DNA of 26,279 nucleotides from the IMG/VR virus record IMGVR_UViG_3300042923_001034, positions 1 through 26,279 of that record, one strand, 5' to 3'. This document shows, in pieces, positions 12,250 through 20,409 of the stretch (within the stretch, counting starts at the first letter, position 1; the number at the start of each line of letters is the position of its first letter). A model generated the notes under the pieces. It was not told the origin of the DNA. It searched no databases and saw only the letters and a list, made by a program, of their open reading frames with translations. This DNA comes from a virus. Position numbers and translations under genes: made by a program.

Positions 12250-12603
12250 TTGAATATATTTAATTTAGATGAAGTTGGCAGATGGGTTAGCAAACTTATA
12301 GTTGAGGATATGTTAGAAGAGTTCTATAACTCAAGGTACTGGCGCAAGATTAGGCGAGAAGTGTTAGAGGAATTTAAATATGAATGCCAGGATTGTAAAG
12401 CTGAAGGTTATTACACTAAGGCTGATACAGTTCATCATGAACAATTTGTGAGAAATTATCCAAGGCTTGCGCTGAGCAAAACTTATTTTCACCAAGGTAT
12501 TGAGTATAATAATCTGATACCTTTATGCCACGATCATCATGAACGACGACACGGTTATAGACAAAAGCAAAAGAAAAAAACGTTGACTGTTGAAAGATGG
12601 TAA
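12250..12603 (+). CDS. Phage HNH endonuclease
   Basis: A protein of 117 aa. N-terminal helix MNIFNLDEVGRWVSKLIVEDMLEEFYNSRYWRKIRREVL, then zinc knuckle CQDCKAEGYY, the catalytic TVHHEQFVRNYPRLALSKTY and the NLIPLCHDHHERRHG metal and catalytic motif, as in HNH proteins coded beside terminases of cos phages, where they assist DNA cleavage during packaging. The frame starts at TTG 12250 with no good ribosome binding site; GGGAGCTGA is about 20 nt upstream, too far. The upstream part may have been changed when the NACHT cassette came in, or translation may start at another non-ATG codon in this frame (stop at 12235). Confidence 0.9.
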   Translation: MNIFNLDEVGRWVSKLIVEDMLEEFYNSRYWRKIRREVLEEFKYECQDCKAEGYYTKADTVHHEQFVRNYPRLALSKTYFHQGIEYNNLIPLCHDHHERRHGYRQKQKKKTLTVERW

Positions 12604-12609
12604 AAGCAT

Positions 12610-12672
12610 TATACCCCCGGCCGAAATTAAACAGGTTTTAATTCAAAACAATGTAACTCGGCTGGGGTAATA
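12610..12672. other. Inverted repeat before terS, candidate packaging (cos) region
   Basis: TATACCCCCGGCCGA (12610-12624) and TCGGCTGGGGTAATA (12658-12672) pair as GCCGA/TCGGC and CCCC/GGGG with small bulges. Nested inside is AATTAAA/TTTAATT (12625-12643). A GC-rich stretch (CCGCGCATGAGGGGGTGG) follows up to the terS start. This position, between HNH and terS genes, is where cos sites lie in many Gram-positive cos phages. Confidence 0.4.
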
Positions 12673-12713
12673 CAGAAGAGATAATGCTCCGCGCATGAGG
12701 GGGTGGTTTGAAA

Positions 12714-13067
12714 ATGAGTGAAGAAAAAATTACGAACGATGAGTTCAAGAAATATTACAGGGCAAAATTGTATAAGGAAATTAAAAAGGATCTTCTTGAT
12801 CAGAATGAACGTAATGGAACCATAGGAAAATATTATGTTGATCTCATAGAAGACTATATGGATATGTGGGTAACTAAATGCCTCCTGATAAAAGATATTA
12901 AAGAGCGAGGAGTTAGTGTTGAATATAACAATGGTGGGGGACAGATTGGAATTAAAAAAAATGAATGTGTAGACCAGCTTATGAAAATAAATGCTCAAAT
13001 GCTAAAACTATTAGCCGAAGTGGGAATAAAACCTGCCCAGGCTGGTGGTGATGAAGATGAACTCTAA
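12714..13067 (+). CDS. terS: Terminase small subunit (P27-like)
   Basis: A protein of 117 aa from ATG 12714 (GAGGGGGTGG upstream; an earlier in-frame TTG is too close to it). Helical, with KKYYRAKLYKEIKKDLLDQNERNGTIGKYYVDLIEDYMDMWVTKCLLIKDIKERGVSVEY, then QIGIKKNECVDQLMKINAQMLKLLAEVGIKP. This is the pattern of P27-family small terminases (KNP at the end of the core replaced here by KKNEC). It binds phage DNA at the packaging site and delivers it to TerL. It overlaps terL by 11 bp; its stop codon lies in a 12-bp tandem repeat. Confidence 0.88.
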   Translation: MSEEKITNDEFKKYYRAKLYKEIKKDLLDQNERNGTIGKYYVDLIEDYMDMWVTKCLLIKDIKERGVSVEYNNGGGQIGIKKNECVDQLMKINAQMLKLLAEVGIKPAQAGGDEDEL

Positions 13068-14751
13068 AATTAACTCTAAAATTAACTCTAAAATTAACCC
13101 ACATATTTTACGCTACATAGAAGCTGTGGAAAAAGGAAAGATAGAAGCATGTGAAGACCAGCATTTATTAGTTGCCCTAATCAGAAAGTGTTTTAAAACT
13201 GAAGATATATATACTGATGATGAGCAATTAGAAAAATATTTTGGCCTTACAAAGTACTTTCCTTATGAACAGCTCTTTGACTGGGAAGAATTTGTTTTTG
13301 CTTTACATTGCTGCACATATAGAGCAGATGGCTTGCCACGTTGGCCAGATTTATTTTTGCTGATAGGTAGAGGTGCTGGGAAAGATGGTTATATAGCATT
13401 CGAAAGTTTTGCTTTGACATCTCCGTATAATGGTATTAAGCATTATGATGTTGACATTTGTGCGAATAGTGAGCAGCAGGCAAAAGCTCCTTTTGATGAT
13501 ATATATGGAGTGTTAGAAACACCTAATCAAATAAAGAAACTTAAAAAGCATTATTATTGGAATAAAGAAGAGATATTAAATTTAAAAACTAAATCTAAAA
13601 TAAAATATAGGACAAATAACCCAAAAGGTAAAGATGGTTTACGCTCCGGAATTGTAGTTTTTAATGAAATACATCAGTACGAAGATTATGCGAACATAAA
13701 TGTATTTACAACAGGATTAGGGAAGAAACCACATCCTCGAAGAACATATGCAACAACCAATGGAGATGTAAGAGATGGTCCTTTGGATCATATGATTGAA
13801 AGAGCGCAACAAATATTAAAAGGCAATATTTCAGATAATGGAATGTTGCCTTTTATTTGCAGGCTAAATAAAAAAGAAGATGTTGACAATCTTAAAAATT
13901 GGGAAATGGCTAATCCTTCTTTGAAATACCTGCCTAGCTTAAGAGAAGAAATTCAAAAAGAATATCATGACTGGAAACTTAATCCTTCACAATTTAGTGC
14001 ATTTATGACAAAACGTATGAATATACCAGATGGCAACAAAGAGATTGAAGTAACTTCATGGGAGAATATCCTTGCAGCATGTGGAGATGTCCCAAATCTA
14101 TCTGGCAAAAAGGGAGTAGTGGGAATAGATTATGCAAGCGTAACAGACTTTGCGAGTGCTGGAATACTAGTTAGAGTTGGAGATAAAAGATATTGGATAA
14201 CTCACTCATGGGTGTGTGTTCATTCTTTGGATCTACCAAGGATTAAGGCTCCTGTACATGAGTGGGCAAAACAAGGATTGCTTACATTTGTTGATGAAGC
14301 TGAAATTAATCCAGATTTAATAGCTGAATGGATTGCGGAGCAGGCAATAAAATACAACCTGCCAAAATTAGCGTTAGATGGATTTAGATACGCTTTGGTT
14401 GCTGCATCACTAAAAAAAATAGGTTTTGATTACAAGGATTACAAAAATATTAAGTTAGTTAGACCTACAGATGTAATGATGATTGAACCAGTTATAAAAA
14501 GCTGTTTTATAAATCAAAATTTTGCTTGGGGAGATAATCCTCTGATGCGTTGGGCAGTTAATAATACTAAAAAGGTTAGGTCAGGAAAAAAAGAAGGAAC
14601 AGACACAGGTAATTATTATTATGCCAAAATTGAAGGCAAGAGCAGAAAGACGGATCCATTCATGGCATTAGTTGCAGCAATGACAATTGAAAGTGAATTG
14701 GGCGACGGAGGAAGTTCTGAGACACCTGATATTGATGTTTATACATATTAG
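13057..14751 (+). CDS. terL: Terminase large subunit (Terminase_1 type)
   Basis: A protein of about 564 aa. Walker A variant GRGAGKDG (about 104-111), Walker B IVVFNEIHQ (about 199-207), then the nuclease domain starting GVVGIDYASVTDFASAG (active-site Asp near 358) with later acidic sites VDEAE and TDPFMALVAAM. Catalyses ATP-driven packaging and headful or cos cleavage. Start uncertain: GTG 13045, GTG 13048, ATG 13051 and ATG 13057 are all in frame; GGTGG at 13044-13048 is best spaced for 13057. The first codons contain three tandem 12-bp units coding Asn-Ser-Lys-Ile. Confidence 0.95.
   Translation: MNSKINSKINSKINPHILRYIEAVEKGKIEACEDQHLLVALIRKCFKTEDIYTDDEQLEKYFGLTKYFPYEQLFDWEEFVFALHCCTYRADGLPRWPDLFLLIGRGAGKDGYIAFESFALTSPYNGIKHYDVDICANSEQQAKAPFDDIYGVLETPNQIKKLKKHYYWNKEEILNLKTKSKIKYRTNNPKGKDGLRSGIVVFNEIHQYEDYANINVFTTGLGKKPHPRRTYATTNGDVRDGPLDHMIERAQQILKGNISDNGMLPFICRLNKKEDVDNLKNWEMANPSLKYLPSLREEIQKEYHDWKLNPSQFSAFMTKRMNIPDGNKEIEVTSWENILAACGDVPNLSGKKGVVGIDYASVTDFASAGILVRVGDKRYWITHSWVCVHSLDLPRIKAPVHEWAKQGLLTFVDEAEINPDLIAEWIAEQAIKYNLPKLALDGFRYALVAASLKKIGFDYKDYKNIKLVRPTDVMMIEPVIKSCFINQNFAWGDNPLMRWAVNNTKKVRSGKKEGTDTGNYYYAKIEGKSRKTDPFMALVAAMTIESELGDGGSSETPDIDVYTY
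13060..13095. repeat. Three tandem copies of a 12-bp unit at the terS/terL overlap
   Basis: AACTCTAAAATT is repeated exactly three times, followed by AAC. The terS stop codon TAA is in the first copy. In the terL frame each unit codes Asn-Ser-Lys-Ile, so changes in copy number keep the frame. Confidence 0.9.
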
Positions 14752-14767
14752 AAAGGGGTAGGAAAAT

Positions 14768-15955
14768 GTGAGTATAATAACTTGGTTGATAAACAGATTT
14801 GCCGGAGATACTACACCGACTGAAGTTGAAATTGAAGAGTTTTTTAATTTGCAGGCTGAGCTTGTAATCAGAAATTTAGCTTTTCAAACTGCTATAAATT
14901 TGATTGCGAACTCAGTTAGTAAATGTGAGTTTAAAACTTTTTTCAAAAATAAGGAGGTAAAATATCAGGAATATTATTTATTTAATATTGAACCAAACAG
15001 GAATCAAAACTCAAGCGAATTTATACATAAGTGGATTTCTAAACTTTATGAAGAAAATGAATGCTTGATTGTAGAATCTAATGGACAGCTCTTGGTGGCG
15101 GATAGTTTTAATAAAAAAGACTATGCGCTTTTTGATTGTCAATTTTCTGGAGTGATGGTTGGAGATTTCACTTTCAATAAGACGTTTTTGATGTCGGAAG
15201 TAATGTACTTCAAGCTTAATAACAAAGATGTTAGAAAAGTCATAAATTCAATGTATGAAGGTTATGGAAAGCTCATTACTTACGGCCAGAATAGTTATAA
15301 AAAGTCAAGAGGTAGCAAGGGTACTTTAGAAGTAAATACAATTGCCGAAGGAAAAACAAACTTCAAAGAGACCTTTGAAAAGCTAATGAATGAGAGGTTT
15401 AAAAAATTCTTTGAGGCTGACAATGCTGTACTGCCATTATTTGATGGTTACAAATACACAGATATAGGCTCTAAAACTTACAGTAATGAGGGTACAAGAG
15501 ACATCAAGGCAATGATTGATGATGTATATGATTTTACAGCAAGAGCTCTTAGAATTCCACCCGTAATGTTAAAAGGCGATTTAGCAAATGTCAGTGAAAC
15601 AGTAGTTAATAACTACTTGACTTTTTGTGTGGATCCATTAATTGATATGTTGCAGGAAGAAACAAATCGTAAGCGTTCCGGTTATAGTGGTTTTATGCAA
15701 GGTACTTATTTAGAGATTGATACTAAGGCAATTAAGCATATAGATCTTTTAAGTGTTTCGACTGCGATTGATAAGTTAATCGGTTCAGGTGGGTTCTGTA
15801 TAAATGATATTAGAAAGCTTGTTGGAGAGCCAATTATTGATGAGCCTTGGGCATGGCAACATTATATTACTAAGAATTATGGCACAGTTGAGGAGTTATT
15901 AAATTCCTTAGGAGGTAATCCTAATTTATCAAAAAAATCAGAAGGAGGTGAGTAG
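14768..15955 (+). CDS. Portal protein (HK97 family)
   Basis: A protein of 395 aa. Typical portal features: ELVIRNLAFQTAINLIANSVSKCEF near the N-terminus, EGYGKLITYGQNSYKKSRGSKGTLEV in the middle, and DDVYDFTARALRIPPVMLKGDLANVSETVVNNYLTFCVDPLIDML then the C-terminal VSTAIDKLIGSGGFCINDIRKLVGEPIIDEP, the usual phage portal signature. Forms the dodecameric DNA channel at one capsid vertex. GTG start at 14768 with AAAGGGGTAGG upstream; an ATG two bases earlier is followed at once by TGA. Confidence 0.95.
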   Translation: MSIITWLINRFAGDTTPTEVEIEEFFNLQAELVIRNLAFQTAINLIANSVSKCEFKTFFKNKEVKYQEYYLFNIEPNRNQNSSEFIHKWISKLYEENECLIVESNGQLLVADSFNKKDYALFDCQFSGVMVGDFTFNKTFLMSEVMYFKLNNKDVRKVINSMYEGYGKLITYGQNSYKKSRGSKGTLEVNTIAEGKTNFKETFEKLMNERFKKFFEADNAVLPLFDGYKYTDIGSKTYSNEGTRDIKAMIDDVYDFTARALRIPPVMLKGDLANVSETVVNNYLTFCVDPLIDMLQEETNRKRSGYSGFMQGTYLEIDTKAIKHIDLLSVSTAIDKLIGSGGFCINDIRKLVGEPIIDEPWAWQHYITKNYGTVEELLNSLGGNPNLSKKSEGGE

Positions 15956-16747
15956 TTGGTAAAAAAAGTATGGGAATTAAAACAATCCATAGATAATCCA
16001 AGTGTATTGGAAATGTTTATTTATGGGGATGTAAAAGGTGACTACTATGATTGGTGGAAAGGTGAAGCTGTAGAAAGTGAAACATCTGCTAATCATTTTA
16101 GGAGTGAACTTGCAAAATATCCAAATGTAACTCAAATTAAAATTTATATAAACTCTTATGGTGGAAGTGTGTTTGAGGGAACTGCTATATACAGTCAACT
16201 TAAAAGACATTCAGCTGAAAAAATTGTTTATGTTGATGGTTTTGCTTGTAGCGTTGCAGCGACGATTGCCATGTCAGCGGATAGAATTATAATGCCTCGC
16301 AATACAATGATGTTTATTCATAACGCGTTAAATTGCGTATGTGGAAATTCAAAACAATTAAGGAAAGCTGCAGATGACTTAGACGTAATAATGCAAGGCA
16401 ATGTACAAGCTTACTTAGAAAAATCTAATGGTAAGATTTCTGAAGAAAAATTGATTGAACTAATGGAAGCTGAAACTTGGCTTACAGCTCAACAATGTTA
16501 TGAATATGGATTCTGTGATGAGATTCAAGGAAATGATGTTGATTTAACTGAAGCCAAACAAATGCTGCAGCAAATGAATAAAACATTAGAGCAGCAGTTG
16601 AGCTACAGCAAAGCTTTAACAGCGCAATTTAAAGAATTGGTTGAGGCTCCTGTTCAGAATATGCCGAAACCGAAAACAAAGGATCCTGCCCCTGAACTCA
16701 TGGAACAAAGTAAATTCAACAGATTTATAAATCAAATAATAAAATAG
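15956..16747 (+). CDS. ClpP-like prohead protease
   Basis: A protein of 263 aa with a ClpP fold: YINSYGGSVFEGTAIYSQL (65-82), nucleophile S99 in GFACSVAATIAMSADR, His122 in MFIHNAL, and acidic residues in AADDLD (139-143). Cleaves the capsid protein scaffold segment during prohead maturation. The last ~80 residues are helical (MLQQMNKTLEQQLSYSKALTAQFK), possibly the scaffold part. TTG start with GGAGGTG 7 nt upstream; it follows the portal stop by 0 bp. Confidence 0.93.
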   Translation: MVKKVWELKQSIDNPSVLEMFIYGDVKGDYYDWWKGEAVESETSANHFRSELAKYPNVTQIKIYINSYGGSVFEGTAIYSQLKRHSAEKIVYVDGFACSVAATIAMSADRIIMPRNTMMFIHNALNCVCGNSKQLRKAADDLDVIMQGNVQAYLEKSNGKISEEKLIELMEAETWLTAQQCYEYGFCDEIQGNDVDLTEAKQMLQQMNKTLEQQLSYSKALTAQFKELVEAPVQNMPKPKTKDPAPELMEQSKFNRFINQIIK

Positions 16748-16760
16748 AGGAGATAGGAAT

Positions 16761-17957
16761 ATGAAAAATAAAGACTTATTGCAACAAAGGAAAACAGATG
16801 CATTAAACAAAATAGCACAAGCACAAAAGGACGACAACATGGAAGCACTTGCACAGGCGTGGAATGAACTTTCGGAAATTAATCAGGAAGCGGTAATAGA
16901 AGAAGCAAGAGGCTTAATTCAAGCTACAGATACCAATGTATTAGTTGGAAGAGGTGTTAGACAGCTAACATCTGAAGAAAATAATTATTATCAAAAAGTT
17001 ATAGCTGCAATGAGAACATCAAATCCACAGCAGGCTTTAACTGACCTTGATGTTGTGTTGCCAATAACTACTATTGATGCAGTTTTTGAAGATTTAACTA
17101 CAGCTCATCCTTTGCTCGATATGATTAATTTCCAAAATACTTCAGGTTTGATAGAGTTCCTGGTAAATACTAATGGAGCTGAATTAGCAACTTGGGGAAC
17201 CTTAACATCGACAATTGTAAAAGAACTTACAAGCGGATTCAAGAAAATTAGTATGGGATTGCATAAACTATCTGCATTTTTACCGGTTGCAAAATCAATG
17301 CTTGACCTTGGTCCGGTTTGGATGGATAGATATGTTAGAAGCATTTTAAGTGAAGCTTTATTTAACGGGCTTGAAGAAGGTATTATAAATGGTACTGGAA
17401 AAGATATGCCTATAGGAATGAATCGTCAAGTTGGAACGGGTGTAGTTGTTACTGATGGAGTATATCCATTAAAAGCAAAAACAGCGGTAATAAACTTGGA
17501 CCCTATTTCTTATGGTGCGTTGATAGGTGGTATGGCGGTTGATGCAAATGGAAAAGCAAGAGTAGTTAATGAAGTAATCATGGTTGTAAATCCAGCTGAT
17601 TATTTAACTAAAGTTATGCCGGCTACAACCGTAAGAAGTGCAGATGGTACTTATGTAAATAATGTATTTCCATTCCCGACAAAAGTTATCCAGTCGACAA
17701 GATTAGCTGCTGGTGATGCTATATTTGGACTTGGAAAAAGATATTTCATGGGAATAGGGACACCTAAGAGTGGGAAAATTGAATATTCTGATGAATATAA
17801 ATTCCTTGAAGATGAAAGGACATATCTGGTTAAGCTTTATGGCCATGGTGAACCACTTGACAATAAGGCATTTGTATATGCTGATATTAGTGGATTAGTA
17901 CCTACAATTCAAACTGTAACAGTTAGTGGAACAGTAAATACTCACGAAGTGGTGTAA
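16761..17957 (+). CDS. Major capsid protein (HK97 fold)
   Basis: A protein of 398 aa. The first ~65 residues are charged and helical (the delta or scaffold domain: NKIAQAQKDDNMEALAQAWNELSEINQEAVIEEA). Then LPITTIDAVFEDLTTAHPLLDMINFQNTSG, SAFLPVAKSMLDLGPVWMDRYVRSILSEALFNGLEEGIINGTG and the C-terminal FGLGKRYFMGIGTPKSGKIEYSDEYKFLEDERTYLVKLYGHG, all typical of HK97-type shells. The N-terminal part is probably removed by the protease just upstream. The last residues (TVTVSGTVNTHEVV) look like an extra short tail. Abundant late protein; a hairpin terminator lies 100 bp downstream. Confidence 0.95.
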   Translation: MKNKDLLQQRKTDALNKIAQAQKDDNMEALAQAWNELSEINQEAVIEEARGLIQATDTNVLVGRGVRQLTSEENNYYQKVIAAMRTSNPQQALTDLDVVLPITTIDAVFEDLTTAHPLLDMINFQNTSGLIEFLVNTNGAELATWGTLTSTIVKELTSGFKKISMGLHKLSAFLPVAKSMLDLGPVWMDRYVRSILSEALFNGLEEGIINGTGKDMPIGMNRQVGTGVVVTDGVYPLKAKTAVINLDPISYGALIGGMAVDANGKARVVNEVIMVVNPADYLTKVMPATTVRSADGTYVNNVFPFPTKVIQSTRLAAGDAIFGLGKRYFMGIGTPKSGKIEYSDEYKFLEDERTYLVKLYGHGEPLDNKAFVYADISGLVPTIQTVTVSGTVNTHEVV

Positions 17958-17960
17958 TAA

Positions 17961-18117
17961 ATGAAAGTGAGAGTAGTTAGGTCCTTTTCAGACAAATACT
18001 CTTTAAAATAGTTCCTATAGGGACAGAAATTAAGTAACAAAAGCGAGGTTCAGTGAATTAAACACTGGGCCTCGTGGTGTTTTTGTAGAGGAAATAAATA
18101 AGAAAACTAAAAAGTAG
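17961..18117 (+). pseudogene. Small phage head gene broken by two frameshifts
   Basis: Three short stretches in successive frames join to one likely protein: MKVRVVRSFSDKYSLK, then IVPIGTEIK, then VTKARFSELNTGPRGVFVEEI and NKKTKK. The pattern (MKVRV.RSF.DKY...I...G.E.EVTKARF.EL...VEEI) is that of a short protein often coded right after the capsid gene. One missing A in AAAA (about 18005) and one missing base before AAGTAAC (about 18031) would restore it. The first junction has the slippery form T TTA AAA, but the second has no slippery site, so decay or assembly error is likelier than programmed shifting. Confidence 0.7.
18044..18084 (+). terminator. Hairpin with T-run downstream of the capsid gene (attenuator)
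   Basis: CGAGGTTCAGTG, loop AATTAAA, CACTGGGCCTCG form a 12-bp stem with two G-U pairs; GGTG then TTTTT follow. It would reduce read-through after the highly expressed capsid gene. It overlaps the third frame of the pseudogene at 17961-18117. Confidence 0.65.
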
Positions 18118-18125
18118 GTGATTGA

Positions 18126-18437
18126 ATGTCATTACCTGAAGGATTATTAAAAGATGTTAGAGGATATTTAGACATTACCTGGGTAGACACTGCTACTGAT
18201 GAAAAGCTAACAGGTATTATAGAACGTGGAATTAAATATATAGACAGGATTGCTGGCTCTGAAATGGTTTATACGACAAATGATAAGCCTAAGGAGCTGT
18301 TATTAGATTACTGCAGATATGCCCGTTCTAATGCGTTAGAAATGTTTCAAAAGAATTATTTAAATGAGCTGCTTTCTCTTCAAATTGATAAGGAGGTTGA
18401 AGCTTATGAAATTGCCAACCCAGACACAACCGTTTAA
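18126..18437 (+). CDS. Head-tail connector (gp6-like DNA packaging protein)
   Basis: A protein of 103 aa, all helical: MSLPEGLLKDVRGYLDITWVDTATDEKLTGIIERGIKYIDRIAG, then PKELLLDYCRYARSNALEMFQKNY. This is the form of gp6-like adaptor proteins that bind under the portal. Position directly after the capsid gene agrees. Start ATG 18126 with AAGTAGGTG upstream. The end overlaps the next gene by 32 bp. Confidence 0.85.
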   Translation: MSLPEGLLKDVRGYLDITWVDTATDEKLTGIIERGIKYIDRIAGSEMVYTTNDKPKELLLDYCRYARSNALEMFQKNYLNELLSLQIDKEVEAYEIANPDTTV

Positions 18438-18765
18438 TGATGGCATCGTGAATATATACAGTGTAAAAAATACTGCAGATGCCGGAAACATGCCTAAAGA
18501 AGATGGTCTAACACTAAAGGTGGGCTCTTTGCGCTTTGAAGAAAGAGTTGTTGGCATGGGTAGGTATTGGACAGCACTCCAGGAACAGGCACGAATTGAA
18601 CAACTTTTAAGAGTGCCAAGAATCAATTCTGTTAATGTTCATGACGTTGCTATTCTAAACGGACAGCAATACAACATTATGCAAGTTCAATATCCGCCAG
18701 ACGTAGAACCACCTTGTATGGACCTTTCATTAGAACGTTTGGAGGTTGCTTATGAAGTTAACTGA
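18406..18765 (+). CDS. Head closure/head-tail joining protein
   Basis: A protein of 119 aa. Beta-rich, with FNDGIVNIYSVKNTADAGNMPKEDGLTLKVGSLRFEERVVGMGRYW near the start and VHDVAILNGQQYNIMQVQYPPDVEPPCMDLSLERLEV at the end, the pattern of the SPP1 gp16/Phage_H_T_join barrel. I start at ATG 18406, preceded by AAGGAGG; the longer frame from 18364 lacks one. The start lies inside the connector gene. Closes the capsid before tail attachment. Confidence 0.75.
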   Translation: MKLPTQTQPFNDGIVNIYSVKNTADAGNMPKEDGLTLKVGSLRFEERVVGMGRYWTALQEQARIEQLLRVPRINSVNVHDVAILNGQQYNIMQVQYPPDVEPPCMDLSLERLEVAYEVN

Positions 18766-19069
18766 TCTAAGAGATTTATTACTGACAGTTACCCCTAATA
18801 CGTTTCATTTTAAGGCTTATGCTAAGCCGGATAAATACATAGTATGGGCTGAGGATGGAGAAGCTGGATCAAGTAATGCTGATGATCAGAAAGTAGATCA
18901 AGTGTTGCAGGGTACAATTGATTACTTTACAAAGACGGAATTTGATCTTAATTTTGAATTGATCCAGGATAAATTAAATTCCGCAGACTTAGTATGGAGA
19001 CTTAATTCAATTCAACATGAAGAGGATACAGGTTACATTCACTATGAATGGTTGTGGGAGATGATTTAA
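18752..19069 (+). CDS. Tail completion/terminator-type neck protein
   Basis: A protein of 105 aa from ATG 18752 (GGAGG 7 nt upstream, inside the previous gene). Sequence: MKLTDLRDLLLTVTPNTFHFKAYAKPDKYIVWAEDGEAG then VLQGTIDYFTKTEFDLNFELIQDKLNSADLVWRLNSIQHEEDTGYIHYEWLWEM, an alpha/beta layout resembling tail terminator proteins (minor tail U/gp17 type). Order is unusual: it precedes the HK97 gp10-like gene. Start and stop interlock with the next gene as TAATG. Confidence 0.6.
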   Translation: MKLTDLRDLLLTVTPNTFHFKAYAKPDKYIVWAEDGEAGSSNADDQKVDQVLQGTIDYFTKTEFDLNFELIQDKLNSADLVWRLNSIQHEEDTGYIHYEWLWEMI

Positions 19070-19557
19070 TGGCTAAGATGACTATAAAAGGAACTGATGA
19101 ACTTGCACTGCAATTATCGAGGCTTGCAAATAAGTCTACTGAAATATCTAAGGATATAGTTATGGCCGGAGCTCAACCGGTTGCGGATGAAATCAGAAGA
19201 GGAATAGAAAGCCTGCCGGTTGATGGACTTAAGCAATTAAAGAATGGTGAGAAATTTGATGTAACTACTTATGGAGAACTTAAGGATTTAGCTGACAGTC
19301 TTGGCATTGCTCCTCCGGGTGTTGACGATACTGGCTATGTTAACACAAAGGTTGGTTTTGACGGTTACGGCAGCTATCCTTCCATGAAATATCCAAAGGG
19401 GCTACCAAATAAATTACTTGCCAGGTCAATTGAAAGCGGTTCATCAGTAAGACAGAAACAACCTTTTGTGAGACAGGCTGTTAATAGATCTAAGAAAAAA
19501 GCGTTAGAAGAAATGCAAAAGAAATGTGATGAAGAAATAAAAATAATATTCGAGTAG
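19069..19557 (+). CDS. HK97 gp10-like tail completion protein
   Basis: A protein of 162 aa: MAKMTIKGTDELALQLSRLANKSTEISKDIVMAGAQPVADEIRRGI, later TGYVNTKVGFDGYGSY and KLLARSIESGSSVRQKQPFVRQAVNRSKKKALEEMQKKCDEE. This is the HK97 gp10 family signature, which connects head and tail. I start at 19069 because GGGAGATGATTTA precedes that ATG and its stop-start TAATG couples it to the preceding gene. Confidence 0.88.
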   Translation: MAKMTIKGTDELALQLSRLANKSTEISKDIVMAGAQPVADEIRRGIESLPVDGLKQLKNGEKFDVTTYGELKDLADSLGIAPPGVDDTGYVNTKVGFDGYGSYPSMKYPKGLPNKLLARSIESGSSVRQKQPFVRQAVNRSKKKALEEMQKKCDEEIKIIFE

Positions 19558-19570
19558 GAGGAAACAAAAA

Positions 19571-20368
19571 ATGAAAAGGGTAGGATTAAAGCATCCTGTT
19601 TATGCTCGTTATTCAGATGCAACAGGTTCGCCGGTTTATACCAATGGAGCTGTTATTGCAAAGGCAATGAGTGCAAGTATCGCTATAAACAAAAACAATA
19701 CAATCCTTTATGCAGATGATGATATTGATGAAATAGACCAGAGCTTTATAAGCGGTACTGAAACCCTAGGGATCAATGAACTTCCATTAGAAGTACAATC
19801 CGTACTTCTTGGGCATGCCATTGTCAATGGCGAAATGACTGCAAACAGCAATGATATTTCTCCATATGTTGGTCATGGCTTTTATGGAAAAATAAAAAGA
19901 AACAATGTTAATAAATGGAGAGCAATCTGGCTTAAAAAGATGCAATTTGGTGAGCCAAATGATGAAACTGAGACACAAGGTGAAAGTGTTGTATTCCAAA
20001 CTCCATCAATCGAGGGAACAATTATGAAAGACATTAATGGAGATTGGAAAGATGAAAAGGTGTTTAATACAGAGACGGAAGCTATAGCATGGCTAGATGG
20101 CAAAGCAGGCATAACACCAATTTGCAAGACCCCAGTAGCAAGCGTAGCAGCTGGATCATATGCAGTGGCGCAGTCAGTTGAATTGACAGCTGGCGAAGGT
20201 GAAGCTATCTACTACACCACAAATGGTACAACACCATCTGCGACAAATGGAACTCTTTACAGCGTGGCCATTAATATTGCAGCAACAACTATGTTAAGAG
20301 CTATTGCAACAAAAGCAGGTTCTAGTAATTCAGAGATTGCAAACTATGAATATATAATAACAGCTTAA
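19571..20368 (+). CDS. Major tail tube protein with C-terminal Ig-like (CHB_HEX_C_1) domain
   Basis: A protein of 265 aa. The N-terminal ~175 residues are a phi13-type tail tube protein: GLKHPVYARYSDATGSPVYTNGAVIAKAMSASIAINKNNTILYADDDIDEIDQSF, LGHGFYGKIKRNNVNKWRAIWLKKMQFGEPNDETETQGESVVFQTPSIEG. After about residue 190 a separate domain, ASVAAGSYAVAQSVELTAGEGEAIYYTTNGTTPSATNGTLYS then LRAIATKAGSSNSEIANYEYII, matches the bacterial CHB_HEX_C_1 fold, which decorates tail tubes. Six tube subunits per ring surround the DNA. A terminator overlaps its stop codon. Confidence 0.93.
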   Translation: MKRVGLKHPVYARYSDATGSPVYTNGAVIAKAMSASIAINKNNTILYADDDIDEIDQSFISGTETLGINELPLEVQSVLLGHAIVNGEMTANSNDISPYVGHGFYGKIKRNNVNKWRAIWLKKMQFGEPNDETETQGESVVFQTPSIEGTIMKDINGDWKDEKVFNTETEAIAWLDGKAGITPICKTPVASVAAGSYAVAQSVELTAGEGEAIYYTTNGTTPSATNGTLYSVAINIAATTMLRAIATKAGSSNSEIANYEYIITA

Positions 20369-20394
20369 GAGTGGATTAGTTCCACTCTTTTTTT
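20367..20394 (+). terminator. Intrinsic terminator after the major tail gene
   Basis: AAGAGTGGA, loop TTAGT, TCCACTCTT form a 9-bp stem followed by Ts to 20394. Its left arm starts within the stop codon (TAA, 20366-20368). It lowers expression of downstream tail genes relative to the tube protein. Confidence 0.85.
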
Positions 20395-20409
20395 AAGATA
20401 GGAGGACTA

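Noticed and set aside
18025-18040. Second programmed frameshift site in the capsid-downstream pseudogene
   Set aside because: The codons around the second shift (ATT AAG TAA) do not allow re-pairing after slipping one base, so a deletion or sequence error is more likely.
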